Positions 8,894 through 17,567 of a stretch of 64,000 nt of DNA are shown here, piece after piece. Below the pieces are notes generated by a model, which saw nothing but the letters and a program-made list of their open reading frames with translations, searched no databases and had not been told where the DNA came from. Numbering within the stretch: the first letter of the stretch is position 1; every line of letters starts with the position of its first letter. A program made the translations under genes and the position numbers. This DNA is from Mixta mediterraneensis. Its GTDB lineage: Bacteria; Pseudomonadota; Gammaproteobacteria; Enterobacterales; Enterobacteriaceae. The DNA lies in NCBI RefSeq assembly GCF_014946725.1, contig NZ_JACFXY010000001.1, positions 372,001 through 436,000 of the forward strand, in the 5' to 3' direction.

Positions 8894-11407
8894 ATGTCAC
8901 AGACTATTTCCCTGACGCTGGACGGATTGTCTTGCGGTCATTGCGTCAAGCGCGTGAAAGAGGCGCTGGAACAGCGTAGCGATGTCGAACAGGCAGAAGT
9001 TACCCAGCAGGAAGCGCAAATTGTAGGCGATGCTGAGGCCGCTGAACTGATTGCGACGGTTGAGCAAGCGGGCTATCACGCCAGTCTGAAAACAAATAAC
9101 AGCCACCCAAAGTCTGAGCCGTTGACAGCAGCAGAGCCGCCGCCGGAGGCGCTGACAACGGAATTTACTTCTCAACCGGCAGAAAAAACGTTGCCGGCCC
9201 ATTTTCTGTTAATTGATGGCATGAGTTGCGCCAGCTGCGTCAGTCGGGTTGAGAAAGCGCTGCAACAGGTAGAGGGAGTGAGCCAGGCGCGCGTCAATTT
9301 AGGTGAACGCAGCGCGCTGGTGCTGGGTAACGTCGAACCACACCAGCTGGTCGCCGCAGTTGATGGTGCCGGTTATGGCGCGCAGATCATAGAAGACGAG
9401 CAGGAACGCCGCAAGAAACAACAAAGCAGCGCCCGTAAAGCCATGCGCCGTTTCAGCTGGCAAGCTGCGGTTGCGCTGCTGTTTGGCATCCCGCTAATGC
9501 TTCGGGGCATGCCCGGCGACAATATGATGTTGACCGGGAATAACCATACGCTCTGGCTGACGCTGGGTATTGTTACGCTGCTGGTGATGATCATTACCGG
9601 CAACCATTTTTATCGTAGTGCCTGGCGCAGCCTGATGAACGGCAGCGCCACAATGGATACGTTGGTCGCGCTTGGCACAGCCGCTGCGTGGATCTACTCC
9701 TTCAGCGTAGTGCTGTGGCCGGATTTTTTCCCGATGCAGGCACGCCACCTCTACTTTGAAGCCAGCGTAATGATTATCGGCCTGATAAATCTTGGCCATG
9801 CGCTGGAACAGCGAGCGCGTCAGCGTTCATCGAAAGCGCTTGAGCGCCTGCTCGATTTAACGCCGGACCAGACACGCGTCATCACCGATGATGGCGAAAA
9901 ATTACTGCCCGTTAGCGCAGTGCAACCAGGCATGATACTGCGATTAGTTACCGGCGATCGCGTACCGGTTGATGGCAAAATTCAGGACGGCGAAGCCTGG
10001 TTAGACGAAGCCATGCTGACCGGCGAAGCCGTGCCACAAAGCAAATCTGCGGGCGATACGATTTTTGCCGGTACGCTGCTGCAAGATGGCGCGGTGCGCT
10101 TCGTTACCAGCGCGACCGGCAATCACACCACACTGTCGCGCATTATTCGTCTGGTTCGTCAGGCGCAAAGCAGTAAGCCAGACGTTGGTCGTTTAGCCGA
10201 TCGGATTTCAGCTGTCTTTGTCCCGGTCGTTGTTGCTATTGCCGTTATTAGCGGGCTGCTCTGGTATTTGTTTGGGCCACAACCGCAAATTGCCTACACG
10301 CTGGTGATTGCGACCACGGTATTGATTATCGCCTGCCCCTGCGCCCTGGGTTTAGCGACGCCAATGTCAATTATTGCCGGTGTGGGTCGCGCTGCGGAAC
10401 TGGGCATACTGGTGCGTGATGCCGATGCGCTTCAACGCGCCAGTAAAATCGACACGCTGGTATTCGATAAAACCGGTACGTTAACCGCCGGTACGCCACA
10501 GGTAACTGACGTTATCCCCCTCGGTCCTGCTGACCGTCAGGCTGTTTTGCAGGCCGCCGCCGCACTTGAGCAGTCAGCCAGCCATCCACTGGCGAAGGCG
10601 ATTGTCGCAGCAGCGGGTGAGGCAAAACAATCGGAGGTAGAGCAGTTTCGTACCCTACGCGGTAAAGGCGTCAGCGGCCTACTCGACGGCAAAAAAATGC
10701 TGTTGGGCAATGCGATGCTAATGCACGAGCAAGGCATTGATTGCCCGTCTGTACAGGCCGACATCGATCGGTTGACACAGCAAGGCGCAACGCCCGTTTT
10801 ACTGGCGCAGGATGACAAACTGACGGGCTTAATTGGCTTGCGTGATCAGTTACGTGACGAAAGCCACGCGGCTCTCCAGCGGCTGCATCAAGCCGGTTAT
10901 CGGCTGGTTATGTTGACAGGCGATCATGAAAAAACCGCGCGCGTTATTGCCGCTGAAGCCGGAATTGACGAAGTGATTGCCGGGGTATTACCAGAAGGCA
11001 AAGCCGATGCGATAGCAAAAATGCAGCAGCAGGGCCGCGTAGTGGCAATGGTCGGCGATGGCATTAACGATGCCCCTGCGCTGGCACAGGCCGATGTGGG
11101 TATTGCGATGGGTGGCGGCAGCGATGTCGCCGTGGAAACCGCGGCCATTACCTTAATGCGTGCCGATTTAAACAGCGTTGCTGATGCCTTAGCCCTCTCC
11201 TCTGCGACCTTACGCAATATTCGGCAGAATTTATTCGGTGCGTTTGTTTATAACAGCATCGGTATTCCGGTCGCGGCGGGAGTGCTTTATCCGCTGACCG
11301 GCACGTTGCTAAGCCCCATTGTGGCGGGCGCAGCAATGGCACTGTCATCCATTACCGTGGTAAGCAATGCTAACCGACTGTTGCGTTATCATCCGCCGCG
11401 TCAGTAA
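8894..11407 (+). CDS. copA: CopA, Cu(I)-exporting P1B-type ATPase
   Basis: About 837 residues. Two N-terminal heavy-metal-associated domains carry GLSCGHC (about 11-17) and GMSCASC (about 105-111). Eight TM segments follow, with the metal-transport motif CPC in [12 protein letters not shown]. Other P-type motifs are TGEAVP (actuator), DKTGT (phosphorylated Asp), SASHPLA (HP motif), GDGIND and YNSIGIPVA. It exports cytoplasmic Cu(I) to the periplasm. The ATG at 8894 follows ACGAGGAG at 8880-8887; the TTG at 8888 would sit on the ribosome-binding site. Regulated by CueR. Confidence 0.98.
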   Translation: MSQTISLTLDGLSCGHCVKRVKEALEQRSDVEQAEVTQQEAQIVGDAEAAELIATVEQAGYHASLKTNNSHPKSEPLTAAEPPPEALTTEFTSQPAEKTLPAHFLLIDGMSCASCVSRVEKALQQVEGVSQARVNLGERSALVLGNVEPHQLVAAVDGAGYGAQIIEDEQERRKKQQSSARKAMRRFSWQAAVALLFGIPLMLRGMPGDNMMLTGNNHTLWLTLGIVTLLVMIITGNHFYRSAWRSLMNGSATMDTLVALGTAAAWIYSFSVVLWPDFFPMQARHLYFEASVMIIGLINLGHALEQRARQRSSKALERLLDLTPDQTRVITDDGEKLLPVSAVQPGMILRLVTGDRVPVDGKIQDGEAWLDEAMLTGEAVPQSKSAGDTIFAGTLLQDGAVRFVTSATGNHTTLSRIIRLVRQAQSSKPDVGRLADRISAVFVPVVVAIAVISGLLWYLFGPQPQIAYTLVIATTVLIIACPCALGLATPMSIIAGVGRAAELGILVRDADALQRASKIDTLVFDKTGTLTAGTPQVTDVIPLGPADRQAVLQAAAALEQSASHPLAKAIVAAAGEAKQSEVEQFRTLRGKGVSGLLDGKKMLLGNAMLMHEQGIDCPSVQADIDRLTQQGATPVLLAQDDKLTGLIGLRDQLRDESHAALQRLHQAGYRLVMLTGDHEKTARVIAAEAGIDEVIAGVLPEGKADAIAKMQQQGRVVAMVGDGINDAPALAQADVGIAMGGGSDVAVETAAITLMRADLNSVADALALSSATLRNIRQNLFGAFVYNSIGIPVAAGVLYPLTGTLLSPIVAGAAMALSSITVVSNANRLLRYHPPRQ

Positions 11408-11479
11408 TCGCCACTACAACGCTATTTTTCACGTTCTGAAATCGCTAGCATGGCGTTTTAAGCGAATTAAGGACAGGGA

Positions 11480-12283
11480 ATGACAGGTAGCGTTTGGCAT
11501 ACTTTGCGCAGATTAATGAACCGACTGTTTCCCGTCAGCTATCGTTGGCCTGCCATCGATGTGCGGCTTGGCAATCGCACACTGCATCTGGTAGGCAGTA
11601 TTCATATGGGCACCCGCGATATGCAGCCGTTGCCCGATCGTTTACTACGCCAGCTGCAACAGGCTGATGCGCTGATTGTCGAGGCGGATATTACTCAGGG
11701 CGGCTCGCCTTTTGAAAACAGCGGTGAGCGCGCGCCCTTAGCCGAACGTATTGATACTGACGCTCTGGCAAAGCTTGACGCTCTGTGTAACGAACTTAAT
11801 CTTACTGTCAGCGTCTTTGACACCCTACCCGCCTGGCAAATAGCGCTAATGTTACAGGCGCAGCAGGCTCAACGATTAGGGCTTCGACCCGATTACGGCA
11901 TCGATTATCAGCTCTTACAGGCAGCAAAAAACTGGCAGAAGCCGATAATTGAACTGGAAGGCGCGGAGACGCAGATTTCGCTGCTAAAAACGCTGCCGGA
12001 CGATGGCATGATGTTGCTGCAGGATACGTTAATGCACTGGCACACCAATGCACGGCTGCTACAGATGATGGTGAGCTGGTGGCTGGATGCGCCGCCGCGT
12101 CAGTCACACATTGCCCTGCCGACCACCTTTAGTCAGGCGCTTAACGACACGTTAATCAGCCAGCGTAATACCCAGTGGCGCAGCACGTTACAGGCTCTGC
12201 CTGCCGGGGAATACATTGTCGCCGTGGGCGCGTTGCATCTCTACGGCGAGGATAATTTGCCGGATCTGCTTAAGATTTTATAA
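11480..12283 (+). CDS. ybaP: YbaP, TraB/GumN family protein
   Basis: A 267-residue protein of the TraB/GumN (Tiki-like) family. The two diagnostic metal-binding histidine motifs are present: LVGSIHMGT near the N-terminus (about residues 36-44) and AVGALHLYGEDNL at the C-terminus. The middle is helical. The family is suggested to contain metalloproteases, but the E. coli function is not established. No clear signal peptide is seen. It follows copA by 72 bases on the same strand. ybaQ, which lies between these genes in E. coli, is absent. Confidence 0.92.
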   Translation: MTGSVWHTLRRLMNRLFPVSYRWPAIDVRLGNRTLHLVGSIHMGTRDMQPLPDRLLRQLQQADALIVEADITQGGSPFENSGERAPLAERIDTDALAKLDALCNELNLTVSVFDTLPAWQIALMLQAQQAQRLGLRPDYGIDYQLLQAAKNWQKPIIELEGAETQISLLKTLPDDGMMLLQDTLMHWHTNARLLQMMVSWWLDAPPRQSHIALPTTFSQALNDTLISQRNTQWRSTLQALPAGEYIVAVGALHLYGEDNLPDLLKIL

Positions 12284-12292
12284 AAAAAGAGA

Positions 12293-12310
12293 GCCGATAG
12301 TTTTATCGGC
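12293..12310 (+). terminator. Short hairpin after ybaP
   Basis: GCCGATA / TATCGGC with a 4-base loop, preceded by a 7-A run just after the ybaP stop. No downstream T run on the plus strand, so termination strength is doubtful. Confidence 0.4.
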
Positions 12311-12331
12311 CCGTCAAAGAGGAATTTGTTT

Positions 12332-12472
12332 ATGATTTTGGTTATCGCTCAGCAATTGCGTTGCTGGCGCGGGGCCAATTTTCACCCAAAGAACAAACTT
12401 TCGCCACCTTTATTCACTATTTTTTGCCATAAGATTATGGTGATCACCTCAGCAAAACAGGTACAGCTATGA
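12332..12472 (+). CDS. Possible 46-residue leader or small ORF overlapping ybaK
   Basis: An ATG at 12332 follows AAGAGGAA (12317-12324) at good spacing and opens a 46-codon frame. It begins [12 protein letters not shown] and ends SAKQVQL, and its TGA overlaps the ybaK ATG as ATGA. The coupling geometry resembles a translated leader. The peptide has no recognised domain and only a weakly hydrophobic N-terminus. It could be chance in a 150-base gap. The sequence shows the RBS, frame and overlap; expression is inference. Confidence 0.3.
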   Translation: MILVIAQQLRCWRGANFHPKNKLSPPLFTIFCHKIMVITSAKQVQL

Positions 12473-12948
12473 CACCCGCGGTAAAACTACTTGAAAAACA
12501 AAACGTCAGCTTTACATTGCATCCTTATGATCACGACAGCCAGGAAACGCATTTTGGTGATGAGGCGGTCCGAAAACTCAATCTAAATGCACAACAGGTT
12601 TACAAAACGCTGCTGGTGGCGTTAAACGGTGATGCAAAACAGCTGGCGGTTGCGGTCACACCGGTTGCCAGCCAGCTTGATTTAAAGAAGGTCGCTAAAG
12701 CGTTCAAGGCAAAAAAAGCCGATATGGCCGATCCGCAAATGGCACAGCGCATTACCGGCTATTTGGTGGGGGGGATCAGCCCGTTAGGCCAAAAAAAGCG
12801 TCTGCCAACGGTGATCGATCATTCAGCCGCTGAATTTGCCACCCTGTTTATCTCTGGCGGCCGACGGGGTTTAGACATTGAGTTAGCTCCGCAGGATCTT
12901 TCTCGTCTGTTGGATGCGCCGCTCGCCGATATTGCTCGCCGCGACTAA
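12469..12948 (+). CDS. ybaK: YbaK, Cys-tRNA(Pro)/Cys-tRNA(Cys) deacylase
   Basis: A 159-residue single-domain protein of the YbaK/ProX editing family. It hydrolyses Cys mischarged on tRNA(Pro) in trans with ProRS. Family features are visible in QVYKTLLV (the conserved lysine of the active pocket, about residue 46), [29 protein letters not shown] and [13 protein letters not shown]. Length is normal. It ends in a 4-base convergent overlap with the LysR gene. Confidence 0.95.
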   Translation: MTPAVKLLEKQNVSFTLHPYDHDSQETHFGDEAVRKLNLNAQQVYKTLLVALNGDAKQLAVAVTPVASQLDLKKVAKAFKAKKADMADPQMAQRITGYLVGGISPLGQKKRLPTVIDHSAAEFATLFISGGRRGLDIELAPQDLSRLLDAPLADIARRD

Positions 12949-13823
12949 ACGCGCGGCTGAGCGCAGAGTTGATCGATCATCCAGCGTCCGGCGGGTCCTG
13001 GCGGATTGCGCCGCGACCAGATCACTTCTATCGCAATATGTTGCGGCCAACCCGCTAAAGGTAGCTCTTGTAAAACCCCATGACCAAACTGATTTACCAG
13101 CCAGCGCGGTAAAATACTCCAGCCAAACCCCTGCTCGGCCATTTCCAGTAATAAAAGATAATTGGGTGCCGACCATACACGCCCCAGCGGCAGCGTCTCA
13201 CGCTGATCAACCCAGGTGTTCAGGCGCAAATGACGCACTTCTTCTAGCTGGCTTTCGCGAAGAGTGGCTTGTTGCGCCAGAGGATGATCGCGATGCAGGT
13301 AAATCGCCATCTGCGCTTCAACCTGTAAACGTGCCATCGCAATATCCGCAGGCAAGCGTGGCTGGGTGCGAACCACGCCTAAATGCACCCGGCCAGTTTG
13401 TAACAGATCGAGCACATCTTCGTCTTCCGCCATCATGCATTCCAGCTCAATCTCCGGGTAACGTGCATCAAACTGCCTGAGAAGTTGTTCATGATGATCG
13501 GTTTGCCAAAAATCAGATACGGCAAAACTCAGACGAGGCTCAACGCCTTGCGCCAGCTGCACCGCCAGCGTATCCAGACGTTCACTGGCGGCCAAAATCT
13601 GCTGCACCTGCGGTAACGTCCGCCGTCCTTGTTCGGTAAGCAGCGGCTGCCTGCCGCTGCGATCAAACAGCATAAAACCGAGATCGTCCTCCAGATTCGC
13701 CACCGCCGTACTGATTGTTGACTGACTTTTACCCAGGATACGCGCAGCAGCAGAAAACGATCCGCTGTTCACGGTTTGCACAAAAGCTTCAAGAGATTCG
13801 GGGGAATATCGCATTTTATCCAT
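12945..13823 (-). CDS. LysR-family transcriptional regulator beside a PACE efflux gene
   Basis: A 292-residue LTTR. The N-terminal winged helix-turn-helix (about 5-65) contains [30 protein letters not shown], followed by a two-subdomain effector-binding region. The gene is divergent from the PACE pump gene with 78 bases between the starts. This arrangement resembles the AceR/AceI chlorhexidine system of Acinetobacter, where the LTTR activates the pump gene in response to substrate. Specific role here is inferred from context. The gap contains ATCGATAGTTAT, a T-N11-A-like element. Confidence 0.85.
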   Translation of the reverse strand: MDKMRYSPESLEAFVQTVNSGSFSAAARILGKSQSTISTAVANLEDDLGFMLFDRSGRQPLLTEQGRRTLPQVQQILAASERLDTLAVQLAQGVEPRLSFAVSDFWQTDHHEQLLRQFDARYPEIELECMMAEDEDVLDLLQTGRVHLGVVRTQPRLPADIAMARLQVEAQMAIYLHRDHPLAQQATLRESQLEEVRHLRLNTWVDQRETLPLGRVWSAPNYLLLLEMAEQGFGWSILPRWLVNQFGHGVLQELPLAGWPQHIAIEVIWSRRNPPGPAGRWMIDQLCAQPRV

Positions 13824-13901
13824 CGCTTTTATCGATAGTTATTCATTTTATCCTGGCATTTTTTCGTGAGAAGCTGCACGGCTAATTAAGAGGAGATCAT
13901 T

Positions 13902-14336
13902 ATGCGTACCCGCTCAATGAAAGAACGTTTTTTACATGCCGCTGGATTTGAGATTTTAGCGATCCTTACGGTATCGCCGCTTGCCGCCTGGGTAATGGAA
14001 AAGCCGCTGTTTCAAATGGGCACGCTGGCAATAATGCTGTCGAGCATCGCTATGCTGTGGAACATGGTCTATAACAGCGGCTTTGACCGCCTTTATCCGC
14101 CCGATCAGACTCGCCATTTCTCCTTACGTGCCCTGCATGCGCTGGGTTTTGAGGGCGGATTTATCCTGATTGGTTTACCGATTGCCGCGTGGATGCTAAG
14201 CATTACGCTGTTACAGGCGTTTCTGGTGGAGGTGGCATTTTTCCTGTTTTTTCTGCCCTATACCCTTGGTTACAACTGGCTATGGTATAAGCTACGTCAG
14301 CGCTGGATAGTGCGTAAATCTTGCGAAGCCCGCTAA
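13902..14336 (+). CDS. PACE-family multidrug/biocide efflux transporter
   Basis: A 144-residue protein with four TM helices made of two tandem bacterial-transmembrane-pair repeats. Each repeat starts with the family motif: RFLHAAGFEIL (about 10-20; the conserved Glu is needed for transport in AceI) and RALHALGFEGG (about 72-82). The aromatic Asn/Asp motifs are WNMVYNSGFDRLYP and YTLGYNWLWYKLR. Members export chlorhexidine, acriflavine or short-chain diamines by proton exchange, and the substrate here is unknown. An AGAGGAG ribosome-binding site precedes the ATG. Confidence 0.9.
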   Translation: MRTRSMKERFLHAAGFEILAILTVSPLAAWVMEKPLFQMGTLAIMLSSIAMLWNMVYNSGFDRLYPPDQTRHFSLRALHALGFEGGFILIGLPIAAWMLSITLLQAFLVEVAFFLFFLPYTLGYNWLWYKLRQRWIVRKSCEAR

Positions 14337-14337
14337 A

Positions 14338-14359
14338 AAGGAGGCGCTTACGCCTCCTT
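14338..14359. terminator. Bidirectional hairpin between the PACE gene and ushA
   Basis: AAGGAGGCG / CGCCTCCTT form a perfect 9-bp stem with loop CTTA between two convergent genes. T runs are short on both sides. Confidence 0.6.
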
Positions 14360-14382
14360 AAGTTCAATACGTTGACCCGTCC

Positions 14383-16122
14383 TTACGACCAAATCCACGC
14401 CAGGATCATCTTTGGATAGCTGCGTTTACGTGACTTTTCCGCCGCTTTGTCGCGTGCTTTAATCTGCGACTCCGTTAAATGAATAATCTCATCTTCCGGC
14501 ATGTAATCGCTGGCTTTGATCGGTGAATGTGCGTTAATCCACGCGCGTAAGACTTGCGCATCGACATCGCCGCTATTCACATAACCGGCATGGTTATCCA
14601 GACGCGGATAGCCATCGCCGCCAGCCGCATTAAAGCTGTTAGTTGCCATGCGATAGGTTTGTTTATCATCGATCGGCTGGCCGTTAATCTGCACATCACT
14701 TACCGTGCTGCCGTCAGCAACCAGACTCACATTAGCAAACTGGGCAAAGCCACCAGAATCAGGTTTGAGGTTGGCAACCACCGCCAGGTACTTTTTAATC
14801 TCAGCCCCAGTCAGGGGGACCGACACCACCTGATTACCAAACGGCTGCACCTGCAACAAATCACGCCAGGTCAGCTTGCCCGGCTTCAGAGAAGTGCGAA
14901 TGCCTCCGCCGCTCATCACGGCAAAATCGGCGTGAGTATGCGCCATCTGCGCCCGCAAAATAAGCTGCCCAAGATTGGTTTGTTCAAAGCGCACTTTTTC
15001 GTTTTCACCCTCGAATACGCCTTCAGCGCTGCCCACATTAATCTTCAGCTTCGTCTCTGCGCGTTTCTGGTACGGCATCAACAGCTTCATCATGGCGGTG
15101 TTTTTCGGGATCGCTTCCTGCCAGGTCAGCCAGGTTTCGCTGCCATCCATATTCTTAATTTTATGCTTAAGATTCACCGACACCAGTTGATACGACTCTA
15201 GCGAGATCTCACCATTTCGATAGGTAAAGTCGCCGCGACCCACATATTTGCCCCATTTATCGGCCTGCATAATCCAGACCCCGTTTTGTTTATCGGGCTG
15301 GCAGGGCTGGCCCGGCTGATAATTTTTGACGCTGACATTCTCTTTTTCCATGCACACTGCATCATGTGAATGACCGCCAACAATCATATCAATCGTGCCT
15401 TTCGGCAGGCTACGCGCCAGCGTCACATCGCCAGGCGCGTTGCTGCCGTGCTTGCCATCGGCGTAGTAGCCAAGGTGCGTCAGTGCGACGATCACATCGG
15501 GCTTTTCACTGGCACGCAGTTCAGCCACCGCTTTTTGGGCTTCGCTAATGGGATCGCGGAATTCGATGTCGTTCAGACCCGCCGGATTCGACAGCCGCGG
15601 GGTGTCTGGTGTAATCAAACCGAGCACGGCAATTTTTAATCCCATACGTTTAAACACCGCCCACGGCTTAAACATCCTTTGCCCACTGCTTTTCTGATAA
15701 ACATTTGCCGCTAAAAACGGGAATTTCGCCCATTTCTCCTGCTTGCGTAGCACATCAAGTGGTTTATCAAATTCGTGGTTACCTAACGTCATGGCATCGT
15801 AGCCAATCAGGTTCATGCCACGAATATCAGGTTCGGCGTCTAATTCATCGGATTCAGGCACACCAGTATTCACGTCACCGGCAGACAGGATCAGCGCGCC
15901 ACCGCCTTTGGCCTGTATGTCGTAACGCAGCGTATCCATTAACGTCTTTTGTGCAGCCAGACCGTATTCGCCCTGATCGTTAAACCAGAAATGGCCGTGT
16001 TCATCGTTGGTGTGAAGGATGCTGAAACGGTAAGTGCGATCCGGCACAGCCGCCTGAGAAAGCATCGGTGTCAGCGCCAGCAGCAGCGCGATTCCTTTTT
16101 CTGACCAGCGTGGTAACAACAA
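14383..16122 (-). CDS. ushA: UshA-like periplasmic UDP-sugar hydrolase / 5'-nucleotidase
   Basis: An exported metallophosphoesterase. Signal peptide GIALLLALTPMLSQAA, then the calcineurin-like domain with HTNDEHGHF, SAGDVNTG, LGNHEFD and GGHSHD (dimetal site). The C-terminal nucleotide-binding domain has FAVMSGGGIR and FNAAGGDGYPR. It degrades UDP-sugars and nucleotides for salvage. Length is ~579 residues against ~550 for E. coli UshA. The extra part is a basic tail after YMPEDEI that ends KRSYPKMILAWIWS. A GTG at 16128 is in frame, but AGGAG ends one base before it, so the TTG at 16122 fits the ribosome-binding site better. Confidence 0.93.
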   Translation of the reverse strand: MLLPRWSEKGIALLLALTPMLSQAAVPDRTYRFSILHTNDEHGHFWFNDQGEYGLAAQKTLMDTLRYDIQAKGGGALILSAGDVNTGVPESDELDAEPDIRGMNLIGYDAMTLGNHEFDKPLDVLRKQEKWAKFPFLAANVYQKSSGQRMFKPWAVFKRMGLKIAVLGLITPDTPRLSNPAGLNDIEFRDPISEAQKAVAELRASEKPDVIVALTHLGYYADGKHGSNAPGDVTLARSLPKGTIDMIVGGHSHDAVCMEKENVSVKNYQPGQPCQPDKQNGVWIMQADKWGKYVGRGDFTYRNGEISLESYQLVSVNLKHKIKNMDGSETWLTWQEAIPKNTAMMKLLMPYQKRAETKLKINVGSAEGVFEGENEKVRFEQTNLGQLILRAQMAHTHADFAVMSGGGIRTSLKPGKLTWRDLLQVQPFGNQVVSVPLTGAEIKKYLAVVANLKPDSGGFAQFANVSLVADGSTVSDVQINGQPIDDKQTYRMATNSFNAAGGDGYPRLDNHAGYVNSGDVDAQVLRAWINAHSPIKASDYMPEDEIIHLTESQIKARDKAAEKSRKRSYPKMILAWIWS

Positions 16123-16128
16123 AGCCAC

Positions 16129-16606
16129 TCTCCTTATTCACCCATTTGGCCCGTTTATCTGCGGGCTAGCTTGCTAAATCGACCTTCTGTTTCGCACATT
16201 CCTCTCTTTAACTCAAGGCCAAACGCGATCAGAAACCATTCAGCCCGTTATATCTTCACTGGCCGAAACAGCGCGAGCGTTAACAGATATTTGCCTTTAT
16301 GCTGGGGCGACCAGGCGGGTGTTTACATGGCGGGCGATGGGGAATATGCGTTATTTATTTCTTACCGGCAGTCTGGACGCTGCAGCGCCTGCGTGCCAGC
16401 ACATAGTTTTTACATTTACGGCTGACAGCCAGTAACGAGACGTACAACACCTTTCCTGCCTGTTAATCGTCGCAATTATCGCTTTTCCGACAGGAATATT
16501 TTTTCATTCCCTTCCTTTATAAACCCGGCTTACGGCCGATATTAGAGATAATGCGTTAAAACAGGCGTTAGATTGCGCTTTCATCTTAATTAATCACTTT
16601 TTTACC
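16129..16606. other. Intergenic region between ushA and the IS5-family element, no gene recognised
   Basis: About 480 bases holding the ushA promoter region. An 84-codon open frame at 16171 lacks a ribosome-binding site and resembles nothing known. In E. coli K-12 the fsr gene lies between ushA and ybaL; no trace of it is seen. Confidence 0.5.
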
Positions 16607-16613
16607 TTAGAAC

Positions 16614-17419
16614 CTATCCCAAAAGGATTTTATTCCAGACAATGATGCTGCAAGCAAAATGCAGCATCGCCTCGTAGTTTTCGACTTTCTTCTCCCATCG
16701 CGTCAGTATGCGGCGAAAGCGATTCATCCAGCTATGCGTTCTTTCCACAACCCAACGATGAGCCCTGAACTCGCTGTTTTTAATTGCCTCAGACTCCTCT
16801 TTCCCCGACTGGATATGAGGTTCATAACGACGAGCTTTCAAACAAATTTCCACCCATTCAGCCTCATAGCCTTTGTCCATACACAGATGCAGCCTGCGAC
16901 CCGGCCTGCCGGTCTGTAGCGCGTCCAGCGTATCTTCAACCAGTGTTATGTCGTGGGTATTTGCCCCTGCGACAGCCAGCGAGAGCGGAAGCCCGTTCCC
17001 GTCGGTCATCAGGCTCCGCTTTACTCCCTGCTTCCCCCTGTCAGTCGGGTTGCGACCTGTTTTTTTGAGCCTGCAAGGGGCGATTTTGTCATGCAGCCAT
17101 CCATCGACAACCATGACCAGTCAATGGCATCCCGCTTCTCGCAGGCAAGCAGCCCGTTTTGCCAGAAGCGTTCAAATACTCCAGCATCCCGCCATTCCTG
17201 AAAGCGGCGGTGGGCTGAGCTGGATGAGCAAATATCCGTGGCATTCAGGGCATTCCATTGGCAACCGGTTCTGAGCACAAAGAAAATGGCGTTCATTGCG
17301 GCACGATTATCAACACGTCTACGATGCGTGCCCAGCGGATGGTGGGTTTTATGTTCCGGGAGAAGTGGAGCCATTTTCTCCCAGAGTTCATCGCTGATCT
17401 GCCACTTGTTGCCCGCCAT
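16614..17419 (-). CDS. IS5-family DDE transposase, made by -1 frameshift of two overlapping frames
   Basis: The first frame (17419-17021, 132 residues) carries the N-terminal DUF4096-like domain (WQISDELWEKMAPLLPE) and the first DDE aspartate in LSMDG. The second frame (17114-16614, 166 residues) carries the rest: KQGVKRSLMTDGNGLPL, LCMDKGYEAEW (second Asp) and RWVVERTHSWMNRFRR (catalytic Glu with the YREK-like context). The frames join at an A7 run (17060-17066), giving GSKKTGRNPTDRGKQG, a sequence that continues the family alignment. The product is about 268 residues. Known for IS427-group elements. Confidence 0.9.
17060..17066 (-). other. A7 slippery heptamer for -1 frameshifting in the IS5-family transposase
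   Basis: The minus strand reads TCA AAA AAA CAG in the first frame. Slipping back one base gives AAA AAA ACA GGT, which enters the second frame at the point where transposase homology resumes. A_AAA_AAA is an efficient enterobacterial slippery site. Confidence 0.8.
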
Positions 17420-17567
17420 ACTTCGCCCTCAAAAATTGCCATTATTTACGATCTGACAATTCCTTTTGGGATAGGTTCTTAATCCCATAAATTATTCAGC
17501 GAACGGCTGCGGGTTGCATTAAACTCAGTTGTTACAAGCGGATACATTTGCATACAAGGAGACAACC

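Larger units (their letters stand above)
16610..17478 (-). mobile_element. IS5-family (IS427-group-like) insertion sequence, apparently complete
   Basis: An 869-bp element. The ends are inverted: GAACCTATCCCAAAAGGA at 16610 and its complement ending GGGATAGGTTC at 17478, with about 17 of 18 bases matching. It is flanked by TTA at 16607-16609 and 17479-17481, the TNA-type duplication of this group. It carries two overlapping transposase frames joined by an A7 slippery site. Both ends and frames look intact, so it may still move. Confidence 0.92.
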
